Program-made: the position numbers and the translations under genes
The notes under the pieces: generated by a model
The model's input: only the letters and a program-made list of their open reading frames with translations
Database searches by the model: none
What the model was told of the DNA's origin: nothing
Source: an uncultured Clostridia bacterium
GTDB lineage: Bacteria > Bacillota > Clostridia > Oscillospirales > Acutalibacteraceae
Assembly: GCA_947581635.1 (NCBI GenBank)
Contig: CANPVE010000012.1
Coordinates: 1 to 64,000, forward strand
Reading direction: 5' to 3'
Length of the DNA: 64,000 nucleotides
Part shown: positions 47,157 to 56,152 of the stretch, in pieces
How positions within the stretch are numbered: the stretch's first letter is position 1
How the letters are laid out: every line of letters starts with the position of its first letter

Positions 47157-49091
47157 TTAATCAGCTCCAAATGGCCTTCTGTTGTTCAGTGCGCTTAAAA
47201 TCTCCAGTCTCTTTGCGATGACAGCGCTGCTCTTTTTATTTTCCGCAGAATTTTTGGCGGTCGGATTGGATTGCCCGATTTTGTCAGCCTTATCGGCTCC
47301 GCCCGACGGCCCTGCATTGTTTGCGCCGTCGGTTTCAACGGATTCCTTCGATTGCGTTTTCGGCTGTTCCTGTGCCGACGATGACTCTGCGGCCGCATTA
47401 CCTGTTTGATCCTGTTCGCCCTGAGCAGCTTGTTCCTGAGCTGCCTTTTCGGCCGCCTCCATCTGCTGCTGAAGAATTTCGGATTCATTCACAAGGTACT
47501 CGGGACAATTTTGCAAATCTATTTTGACAACACGACCGTTCACGTTGCTAATGTAAACGTCAATGCGTTTCCTGTGCTCGCCCAGCAAATCGGAGTTAGG
47601 ATCTTTTATATCGGTTATCGAGACAGGGAGTGTGATAGTGGGTACGTCGTCGGGCATTATATAGGAATAGACCGTATAACCCTCCTCGACCGTCTTGACT
47701 ATGACGCAGCCCTCTTCCTCTGTCAGCTCATAAGTTTCCACCGTGCCAACCGGCTGCTGTTCAAACGCCGCCTTAGTCTCGTCATCGGCTTGCTGCTCCT
47801 CATTGCTTTCCGCCGGCTGCTTGTCATCTTCCGTCTGCTCAGTCTTATCGACATAGCCCGAAAGCATGGCGTACTCATCTCCAAACGCGGTGACAAGCTC
47901 GCTGTATTCCGAGCCGAGGGTAACGCCCTTCGGCATGAGTATTTTTACGTTCGGACCCACCACGCTTGCTGAAAGGCTCACAGCATAACAGTTTACAGGC
48001 GTCTGGGAGCGCTTGAGGTCATAATTATGGACAAGAATGCTCATCGCAAGATTGCCCTTGCGCATAACCACGCCATCCTGCGTCACGCCCTTGGGAATAT
48101 CCTGCCCGGCGCCGCGCACGAATACCCAGCCGTCGTCAATGAGCTTTTGTATCGGAATCGGAAGGGTGTAGAGGTTGCTTTCATACTTAAATGCAAAGTC
48201 ATCAAAAGTTTTGCCCAAAAGGTTTGGGGCCTTGTAGAGTGTTATTACCGAAGATCTTTTCTTGAGGTCCTTGGAGTAGTCGTACTTCTCCTCGACAGGA
48301 TCCACGTTGTCCATCTCAATGCGCACTACCGAATCTGACTTTCCTTCGTACTCGCCCAATTCAAAGGACACCACCGATGTGTCGGATATTGAATAGCAAA
48401 GCGTGCGCGTCAAATCATCGGATTCTTCATCATAGCCGTCGATAAACGCGATGTCGTTTATCGCGGCAAGTTCACCGCTTGATTTGACGACATCTTTCGT
48501 ATAGGACGGTCTGCCATATGTGGTCACAATCTTCTCGTATGTCATACCCAGTGTCACATCGCCGTCAAGAGTGAAATCCGAGGGTTCATCACTGTCCGCC
48601 TCTACCATGACGCCCACCACAAGGCAGTTTTCCAATGTCTGCGCCTTCTTGCCGTCATTGTAGAACTTCAAAGCGATGCTCTCGCCGTTTCTCTCTATGG
48701 TGACGTAATCCGAGTATTCCTCCGGCTGTATCAGGGTGTCGGCAGTGTACAATACGCCGTCCTCATCGGTCTGAGCGCCGTCGTTATCGGCATTGCCGTT
48801 ATTACCGGCATCACCGACGGGCAAATCGCTCGCGCCGTCGTCTGCCTCATCGGATTTATCCCCCGCCAGTTTCCAGCCTCTTGCCGAAAGAGCGCTGTAT
48901 TTTATCGGAAGCTCGTATTTTACACCGCTGAGATTGAAGTCAAACCCGTATATTGAAATGGCGTCAACTTCAGTATGTTTCTCTTCGGTTTCAAACGCGC
49001 TGTCGGGAAATATCGCATCAGGCATCTGACACGAGGTGACGCCACCAATGAGCGCCGCCGCGATCAAAAACGCAGAAATTTTCTTAAACAT
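47157..49091 (-). CDS. Secreted lipoprotein with duplicated domain
   Basis: Start MFKKISAFLIAAALIGGVTSCQMPD, lipobox VTSC; two homologous segments (see findings); Gln/Glu-rich low-complexity C-terminus. Confidence 0.7.
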   Translation of the reverse strand: MFKKISAFLIAAALIGGVTSCQMPDAIFPDSAFETEEKHTEVDAISIYGFDFNLSGVKYELPIKYSALSARGWKLAGDKSDEADDGASDLPVGDAGNNGNADNDGAQTDEDGVLYTADTLIQPEEYSDYVTIERNGESIALKFYNDGKKAQTLENCLVVGVMVEADSDEPSDFTLDGDVTLGMTYEKIVTTYGRPSYTKDVVKSSGELAAINDIAFIDGYDEESDDLTRTLCYSISDTSVVSFELGEYEGKSDSVVRIEMDNVDPVEEKYDYSKDLKKRSSVITLYKAPNLLGKTFDDFAFKYESNLYTLPIPIQKLIDDGWVFVRGAGQDIPKGVTQDGVVMRKGNLAMSILVHNYDLKRSQTPVNCYAVSLSASVVGPNVKILMPKGVTLGSEYSELVTAFGDEYAMLSGYVDKTEQTEDDKQPAESNEEQQADDETKAAFEQQPVGTVETYELTEEEGCVIVKTVEEGYTVYSYIMPDDVPTITLPVSITDIKDPNSDLLGEHRKRIDVYISNVNGRVVKIDLQNCPEYLVNESEILQQQMEAAEKAAQEQAAQGEQDQTGNAAAESSSAQEQPKTQSKESVETDGANNAGPSGGADKADKIGQSNPTAKNSAENKKSSAVIAKRLEILSALNNRRPFGAD

Positions 49092-49174
49092 TCGCAAAAA
49101 CCCCTTTCCGTTATGCATTGTGTATATCAATGCCGCCGTGCTCCGCACACACCCCATTTGTCGGATTACCACGA

Positions 49175-49418
49175 CAACAGCATTTAAAAATAATCAGCGA
49201 AGCGTGGGAATCCAAGGAGGGGACAAGTTCTCTTGGTAAGGCCAACGGCCATGAATGCCTGTCATTCATGGCTTTGCAGTGCCTCACAAGCGAATCCGCA
49301 GACTGAACGGGGAAAACACAGCAGGATTAAAGACAAGCTTGGGCAAACGCAGAGTAAATACCTGTTTTTATTAAAATCTTTTTCTGATTTTTTGGATTGC
49401 AAAAAATAAATGCTGTTG
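49175..49418 (+). mobile_element. MITE-like element, copy 7, 244 bp, with perfect 12-bp terminal inverted repeats
   Basis: CAACAGCATTTA at 49175-49186 and TAAATGCTGTTG at 49407-49418; core gcctcacaagcgaatccgcag...cggggaaaacacagcaggattaaagacaagcttgggcaaacgcagagtaaat. Confidence 0.75.
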
Positions 49419-49768
49419 CTCCGATCGAATCACTTCAATGTTCTACAACACCGGCAGCCGCCACAAATCAATAAAAAAATTTTCAACAGATTACTTTACA
49501 CGAATTACAACACGTAAATTATATCATATGTTTTTGTAAATTGCTACTCAATTTACTAATTTTTATAAATTAATTTAAAAAAAATCCATGCGTCATTAAC
49601 AAATTCCCACTTATAACGTCAGTTTTTAACCAAATTATTGTACGGTGAGCTTAGGTTACTCACAGTTCACAAAAGCCTCATGAAAACCATTGAAAAGCAT
49701 AAGTTATTTTTAACTTGATTTATGTTACACCGTTTAGAATAGAACACGTTAAAGGAGACTTGAAGAGT

Positions 49769-50539
49769 ATGAGCAATCAAAGCATTTTTCAAAGATATGA
49801 ATTAAAGTATCTGGTTACAAAGGACCAGCGCCAAATAATAATTGACGAAATGTCCTCGCGCATAAAGGGCGACGAATACGGCAAAAGCACTATTTGCAAT
49901 ATTTATTTTGACCTTCCGAATTATTATCTCATAAGGAAGTCACTGGAAAAACCCGCCTACAAGGAAAAATTGAGAATGAGGAGCTACGGAACTGTGACCC
50001 ACGACGACAAGATATTTGTGGAGCTCAAAAAGAAATACAATGGCGTAGTTTACAAGCGGAGGATAAGCCTTCCCGAGGGCGAAGCAATGCATTATCTCTG
50101 CGACGCCGCTGTCGGGCGCCTTCCGGGTCAGATTGGCAGGGAAATAGATTACTTCCGCACGTTTTACAAAGACTTGCGGCCTGCGGTTTTCATTTCATAT
50201 GACCGTGAAGCTTTCTATGCCAAAGACGACGACAGCCTCCGAGTTACTTTTGATCAGAACATCATGTGGCGTGATTACGATTTGTCGCTTACGAGCGGGG
50301 CATACGGAAAACAGGTACTCGAGCCGTATCAGTTCCTTATGGAGATAAAGGTCGGGGCAGCCATGCCGCTTTGGCTCGTGTCGATACTCACGGAAAATAA
50401 AATCTACAAAACATCATTTTCCAAGTACGGAAAGGTGTACTGCGACATGGTGTCGAATTCAAATCAAGCCGCTTGCGGGAAATGTGTGCGTGAAACAGAA
50501 TATTCGGATTGTTCACCGAATTTTCTGCCGACATATTGA
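49769..50539 (+). CDS. VTC-domain (polyphosphate polymerase-like) protein, locus 2
   Basis: RBS aaaggaga; MSNQSIFQRYELKYLVTKDQRQIIIDEM, ICNIYFDLPNYYLIRKSLEKPAYKEKLRMRSYG, KIFVELKKKYNGVVYKRRI, LMEIKVGAAMPLWL. Confidence 0.92.
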   Translation: MSNQSIFQRYELKYLVTKDQRQIIIDEMSSRIKGDEYGKSTICNIYFDLPNYYLIRKSLEKPAYKEKLRMRSYGTVTHDDKIFVELKKKYNGVVYKRRISLPEGEAMHYLCDAAVGRLPGQIGREIDYFRTFYKDLRPAVFISYDREAFYAKDDDSLRVTFDQNIMWRDYDLSLTSGAYGKQVLEPYQFLMEIKVGAAMPLWLVSILTENKIYKTSFSKYGKVYCDMVSNSNQAACGKCVRETEYSDCSPNFLPTY

Positions 50540-50604
50540 TTGGCGGCATAGATAGATTAAAGGATTCATAGAAAACAAAAATAAAATTCGCAGGAGGAAA
50601 TGCA

Positions 50605-51303
50605 ATGTTTCAGAAAATTTTTACAGGGATTTTTGAAAGCGGCAGCACTTCACAGTCCATAAGCCTCGCGCCGTTTATGATATGCCTTGTGTCGTCGCTG
50701 GCTATAGGGGCGTTCATGGCGCTAGCCTACAGGCACAAAAGCCGCTGCTCACAGAGTTTTGTCATTACGCTGGCGGTAATCCCTGCGGCGGTTGCCATGG
50801 TAATAATGCTGGTAAACGGAAACGTCGGAGCAGGAGTGGCGGTAGCGGGGGCTTTTGGGCTGGTCAGATTTCGCTCGGTTCCCGGTACGGCAAAGGAGAT
50901 AGGCGCTATATTCACGGCAATGGGCGCGGGGCTTGCCTGCGGTATGGGATACATCGGATACGCAGTGCTCTTTGCGGCAATCGTATGCTCGGTAATGCTG
51001 CTCTACGATGTCATAGGTTTCGGAACGGACAGAGACGGCGAAAAATATAAAACGCTCCATATAACCATTCCCGAGGATCTCGACTATACGACCGTATTTG
51101 ACGACCTCTTTGAGGAATACACATCTTCGTGCAGGCTGGTGACGGTAAAGACCACAAATATGGGAAGTCTGTTCAAGCTCACATATAACATGGAGCTTAA
51201 GTCGGCCGAACAGGAAAAAGAGTTTATAGACGAAATACGCTGCCGCAACGGAAATCTAGAAATAAACATCACGGAGCAGCAGAATACGGTTTATGAGCTT
51301 TAA
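50605..51303 (+). CDS. DUF4956 membrane protein, locus 2
   Basis: 232 aa; GNVGAGVAVAGAFGLVRFRSVPGTAKEIGAIFTAMGAGLACGMGYIGYA. Confidence 0.92.
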   Translation: MFQKIFTGIFESGSTSQSISLAPFMICLVSSLAIGAFMALAYRHKSRCSQSFVITLAVIPAAVAMVIMLVNGNVGAGVAVAGAFGLVRFRSVPGTAKEIGAIFTAMGAGLACGMGYIGYAVLFAAIVCSVMLLYDVIGFGTDRDGEKYKTLHITIPEDLDYTTVFDDLFEEYTSSCRLVTVKTTNMGSLFKLTYNMELKSAEQEKEFIDEIRCRNGNLEINITEQQNTVYEL

Positions 51304-51361
51304 TATTAGTACAAAATAAAGGCACGATTATTTATAGCAATCCAAAAAGGGGAAATTTATC

Positions 51362-53296
51362 ATGAGAATGAAGAAATTGACTGCCGTAATTATGTCGGCG
51401 CTTCTCGCATCGTCATTTACAGGCTGCAAGAATTCCGACGACGGCGGCTCAGACGTTTCGTCCGCCGTGACCGTCCTCGACACCTCCGATATGTTCAGCG
51501 ACAGGGATAAAGAAGTGGGCTACGATGAAGCAGAATGTTCCAAAATAACGCTCAGCGGAAACTCCGCAAGCTCTGACGACAGCGGAGTTTCGATATCGGG
51601 CGGTACTGTCACCATATCCGGGGAAGGCACATACATTCTTCGCGGCACACTCGACAACGGCGCGATTGTAGTGGATTCCGACAGCAATTCCAAAATACGT
51701 CTCATATTCGACGGCATAAACATAAACTGCGAAACAAGCGCGGCGGTGTACGTAAAGCAGGCGGATAAGGTGTTTATCACGCTCGCGAAAAACACGGAGA
51801 ACACGCTCTCCAATTCGAGTGAATTCGTCGCCATAGATGACAATGATATAGATGCGGTTCTGTTCTCGAAGGACGATTTAACGCTCAACGGCTCGGGTTC
51901 TCTGACTGTAAACGCCAAATACGGACACGGCATCGTCTCCAAGGACGATTTAATCGTAACCGGCGGCACATATAAAATCACCGCCGAAAAGAAGGGACTG
52001 GACGCCAATGACAGCATTCGCATAGCCAACGGAGACTTCACGGTCGATTCGGGCACAGACGCTCTGCACGCAGAGAATACGGAAGATTCCGCAGCGGGAT
52101 ATATATATATTGCGGGAGGAACTTTCAATATAACCGCAGACACGGACGGAATAGACGCGAGCGGCTCAATTCAAATTGACGGCGGCACTCTCTGCATCAC
52201 CACGGGCGGCGGCAGCGACAATGCCAGCACCAAGCAGGACGGAACCCCCAATTCCGACTGGGGCAATTGGGGCGGAGGAATGCGCGGCCACGGCGGCATG
52301 GGCGGCATGGGCGGTCGCGGCGGTATGGGGGACATTGGCAGCATCCCCGACGGAGCGGCGGTAAAAATGTCGATCAGCGGGATTCCGAACGCCCAAACGA
52401 TCACACTCGCGACGGATTCGGGAACTGCCGACACATCATCTGAAACCAATTCATCGAAGGGTATTAAGTCGGACAGCTCTGTGGCTATAAACAACGGCAC
52501 ACTCACGATAGATTCCTCCGACGATGCAATCCATTCCAACGACTCACTTTCGATTTCAAACGGAACTCTCGAAATATCCTCGGGGGACGACGGTATACAT
52601 GCTGATGCTTCTCTTTCAATAACGGGCGGCAAAATCAATATCACAAAGAGCTATGAGGGCATAGAGGGACAGAGCATAGAGATAAGCGGCGGCAGCACAA
52701 AAGTCACCGCCTCGGACGACGGGGTCAACGCGGCAGGCGGCAGCGATGGCAGCAGCGTGGATGGGCGCATGGGTCAAAATAATTTCGCCTCGCAGGACGG
52801 AGTTGAGATAAACATTTCGGGCGGCACACTGAATGTCAACGCCTCGGGCGACGGAATAGATTCCAACGGCAGTATAACGGTTTCGGGCGGAGAGACGTAT
52901 GTATCCGGCTCCGCCAACAGCGGCAACGCTCCGCTTGATTACAACGGCGCCGCCACGATAACGGGAGGTATCGTCGTCGCCACGGGCATGAGCGGAATGG
53001 CTCAGAACTTCGGCGACGCCTCCACTCAAGGCTCGATGCTGGTAAATGTCTCCAATCAGCCGGCGGGCAGCGCCGTAACGCTCAAGGACAGCGGCGGCAA
53101 GACGATTGCCTCCTTTAAGCCGGAAAAGGAATACAACTGCGTTGTGGTAAGCGCACCGGACGTAAAGCAGGGCGGCAGCTACACGCTTGTGTCCGGCTCG
53201 GCTGAAACGTCCGTCAAGATGGATTCGCTGATTTACGGAGGCGGTCAAACCGGCATGGGCGGAGGTATGAAAGGCGGCGGCAGAAAACGCGGATGA
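51362..53296 (+). CDS. Carbohydrate-binding beta-helix lipoprotein, Cthe_2159/DUF4353-like
   Basis: 644 aa; lipobox ASSFTGC; repeated motifs such as ITADTDGIDASGSIQIDGGTL, DSSDDAIHSNDSLSISNGTL, ISSGDDGIHADASLSITGG, NASGDGIDSNGSITVSGGETYVSG; Gly/Met-rich loop GGGMRGHGGMGGMGGRGGMG. Confidence 0.88.
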   Translation: MRMKKLTAVIMSALLASSFTGCKNSDDGGSDVSSAVTVLDTSDMFSDRDKEVGYDEAECSKITLSGNSASSDDSGVSISGGTVTISGEGTYILRGTLDNGAIVVDSDSNSKIRLIFDGININCETSAAVYVKQADKVFITLAKNTENTLSNSSEFVAIDDNDIDAVLFSKDDLTLNGSGSLTVNAKYGHGIVSKDDLIVTGGTYKITAEKKGLDANDSIRIANGDFTVDSGTDALHAENTEDSAAGYIYIAGGTFNITADTDGIDASGSIQIDGGTLCITTGGGSDNASTKQDGTPNSDWGNWGGGMRGHGGMGGMGGRGGMGDIGSIPDGAAVKMSISGIPNAQTITLATDSGTADTSSETNSSKGIKSDSSVAINNGTLTIDSSDDAIHSNDSLSISNGTLEISSGDDGIHADASLSITGGKINITKSYEGIEGQSIEISGGSTKVTASDDGVNAAGGSDGSSVDGRMGQNNFASQDGVEINISGGTLNVNASGDGIDSNGSITVSGGETYVSGSANSGNAPLDYNGAATITGGIVVATGMSGMAQNFGDASTQGSMLVNVSNQPAGSAVTLKDSGGKTIASFKPEKEYNCVVVSAPDVKQGGSYTLVSGSAETSVKMDSLIYGGGQTGMGGGMKGGGRKRG

Positions 53297-53361
53297 ATTT
53301 GTTAAATTGATCGAATTTCCACTGCTATCAAAGGTTTTCGCAGTTCGGCTTCAATAACAAA

Positions 53362-53403
53362 AAGTCGGAATCTTCGCACCAATATGTGTGAAAATTCCGA
53401 CTT
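53362..53403 (+). terminator. Terminator of VTC locus 2
   Basis: aagtcggaatcttcgcac...gtgtgaaaattccgactt. Confidence 0.75.
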
Positions 53404-53523
53404 AACTTTTAACTTTTTATTTTTAAATTCCAGAATCCAAACAAACTCAAAACGCACCCAACATCACCACAAACGCGAGCCGACACACAAAAATTCGACA
53501 GTCAGCGACAGTTCAAAACCAAT

Positions 53524-53859
53524 TTAAACCCTTACCGCAAGGAGTCTGCTTCTCTCAAGCTCCAACGCGGACAGAGAGTTTTTGAGTTCGACTATACGAC
53601 CCTCGATATATCCCTTAACTGCGTCACTCGCTGTGGAAAGGCTGCCGGAAAGCGCCCTGTATTCCTCGTTGGCGGCTATAAGCCTATCGTCAATTTCCAA
53701 TATCCTTTCGCGGTTGGCGTGGTTTCGCATAACTACGAAGTTGCCTGCCGTGTCGTCCGACGGCCGATATGGCGAGGCCATTCCGTTATACTCGCCGCTT
53801 CTCACGCAATTCGGCTGCTGTCTGTCAACAATGATACCATAATCGTAAAGCATAATCAT
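53524..53859 (-). CDS. Hypothetical small coiled-coil protein
   Basis: 111 aa; REIRILEIDDRLIAANEEYRALSGSLSTASDAVKGYIEGRIVELKNSLSALELERSRLL-type heptads (residues read as NRERILEIDDRL...); RBS ggaggt upstream. Confidence 0.55.
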   Translation of the reverse strand: MIMLYDYGIIVDRQQPNCVRSGEYNGMASPYRPSDDTAGNFVVMRNHANRERILEIDDRLIAANEEYRALSGSLSTASDAVKGYIEGRIVELKNSLSALELERSRLLAVRV

Positions 53860-54325
53860 ACCTCCAATTTCCTACTTTTTAATTTTCTCGCGTTTTTGCG
53901 TTTAACGCTATACGGGGTGGTCGAAGTCCCGCATTAAACAGATTTACTCAATACACACTCTAAATATTACTCCCGCTGCCGCGGAAGGACGGGAAAGACA
54001 CTCGTTTATGGCGAATATCACAAACAAAACAGCCTGTCCAAGATCGCCTGATGGCAATTTGAACAAAAACAATGAACAACTTCTAACACTATTATAACAC
54101 CAAAGCCGCCGCAGTTATGTACAAATTGTTAATATTGATTAAATATTTGTACTCAATTTACAAATATGTTTAATATATTTTTGCCAAAAAATACATTGAA
54201 CAGAATTGCAGGTATTTCTCGATTAATAATTTGTTAAATTAACTGTTTACAGATTTATTTTATAATGCTACAATTTAATGTAATATATTCTTTTGATTAT
54301 TTATTTTGACGGAGGACACCTACGC

Positions 54326-55939
54326 ATGATTACAGTATCAAACGTAAGCCTTAATTTCGGAGGGGCTACGCTCTTTAAGGACGTAAACCTAAAATTCACC
54401 CCCGGCAACTGCTACGGCATTATCGGTGCAAACGGCGCGGGCAAATCGACATTTCTCAAAATTCTCTCCGGCGAGCTTGAGCCGTCCACCGGCGAGGTTG
54501 TAATTCCCAAGGAACTGAGAATGTCAATACTCAAGCAGAATCACTTTGAATACGACGATTACTCCGTAATGGATACCGTGATAATGGGCAACCCCCGCCT
54601 TTATGAGATAATTCAGGAGAAAGACGCGCTCTATTCAAAGCCGGATTTCAGCGAAGAGGACGGCGTTCTCGCCTCCGAGCTGGAGGGCGAATTCGCGGAG
54701 CTTAACGGCTGGGACGCGGAAACCGAGGTCGCTAAGCTGATGAGCGGTCTGGGGTTGGGCGATATCGACCCGTATACGACGCTGAACACCCTAAACGACC
54801 GCGACAAAATCAAGGTGCTGCTTGCGCAGGCGCTCTTCGGACAGCCGGAAATAATCCTTCTCGACGAGCCCACCAACCATTTGGATATCCAATCAATAGC
54901 GTGGCTCGAAGATTTCCTGATGGACTACGAGGGCACAGTGATAGTGGTGTCGCATGACCGCCATTTCCTCAACAACGTCTGCACCCACATTGTCGATATC
55001 GACTACACCAAGATAAAGATGTACGTCGGCAACTACGACTTCTGGTATCATTCCAGCCAGCTCATGCAGCGGCTTCTCAACGATCAGAACAAAAAACGCG
55101 AGGATAAGATAAAGGAATTGCAGTCCTTCATCGAGCGATTCTCCGCCAACAAATCCAAGGCAAAGCAGGCCACTGCCCGCCGCAAGCTGCTTGACAAGCT
55201 GACAGTGGAGGAAATGCCTGCCTCGTCGAGAAAATACCCCTTTGTGGTGTTCAACATGGATCGCGAGGCGGGGAAGGAAATTCTGTGGGTGGAAGGCATA
55301 AGCAAGACCGTCAACGGAGTGAAGGTTCTCAACAACGTGTCGTTCCGCGTAAATAAAGGGGATAAAATCGCTTTCGTGGGCGACAACGAGATCGCCAACA
55401 CCACGCTTTTTCAAATTCTCATGGGTGAGATTGAGCCGGACGAAGGCTCCTTCAAATGGGGTGTGAGCACTACCCAGTCGTACTTCCAAAAAGACAGTTC
55501 CGAATACTTCAACAACTGCGATCTCTCCATAATCGACTGGCTGGCGCAGTACGCCGACGATGCCCTCCAGACCACTTTGCGAGGTTTCTTGGGCAAAATG
55601 CTCTTCTCGGGCGATGATGTGCTCAAACCCGTCAATGTCCTTTCAGGCGGCGAGAAGGTGCGCTGTATGCTTTCAAGAATGATGATGTTCGGCTCTAACG
55701 TGCTTGTGATGGATCAGCCCACAAACCACCTTGACCTTGAAAGCATAACGGCGGTGAACGACGGCCTTATCGCCTTCAAGGGCAATATTCTGTTTGCCTC
55801 ACACGATCATCAGTTTATCCAAACCGTAGCCAACAGAATCATAGAGATAATGGACGAGGGCTGCATAGACAGAATGACAACATATGATGATTATATAGAG
55901 GCACGTGCGTCAATAATCGCGTCTAGAAATAAGAGCTGA
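54326..55939 (+). CDS. ABC-F family ATPase
   Basis: Start MITVSNVSLNFGGATLFKDVNLKF with ggagga RBS; Walker A GANGAGKST; Walker B IILLDEPTNHLD; second domain LSGGEKVRCMLSRMM, VLVMDQPTNHLDLES. Confidence 0.93.
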   Translation: MITVSNVSLNFGGATLFKDVNLKFTPGNCYGIIGANGAGKSTFLKILSGELEPSTGEVVIPKELRMSILKQNHFEYDDYSVMDTVIMGNPRLYEIIQEKDALYSKPDFSEEDGVLASELEGEFAELNGWDAETEVAKLMSGLGLGDIDPYTTLNTLNDRDKIKVLLAQALFGQPEIILLDEPTNHLDIQSIAWLEDFLMDYEGTVIVVSHDRHFLNNVCTHIVDIDYTKIKMYVGNYDFWYHSSQLMQRLLNDQNKKREDKIKELQSFIERFSANKSKAKQATARRKLLDKLTVEEMPASSRKYPFVVFNMDREAGKEILWVEGISKTVNGVKVLNNVSFRVNKGDKIAFVGDNEIANTTLFQILMGEIEPDEGSFKWGVSTTQSYFQKDSSEYFNNCDLSIIDWLAQYADDALQTTLRGFLGKMLFSGDDVLKPVNVLSGGEKVRCMLSRMMMFGSNVLVMDQPTNHLDLESITAVNDGLIAFKGNILFASHDHQFIQTVANRIIEIMDEGCIDRMTTYDDYIEARASIIASRNKS

Positions 55940-55965
55940 CGGTTCCTCGGCTGACAAAGATCTAT

Positions 55966-56007
55966 AAAAATTCGGCAGAATGCAAAAAGTCATCTGCCGA
56001 ATTTTTT
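55966..56007 (+). terminator. Terminator of ABC-F gene
   Basis: aaaaattcggcaga...tctgccgaatttttt. Confidence 0.9.
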
Positions 56008-56152
56008 ATGCGTTATTTGCGTGAATATTGTCGAAAATGTATAAATACGCTTGTAAAATAAAATTTTATGTTGCTATTTGTAAATAAATGAGGTATAATC
56101 ACGTTATGTGTTCATAGTATGTTTTTTATTTTTCCATGAAGGGGTGAAGAAT

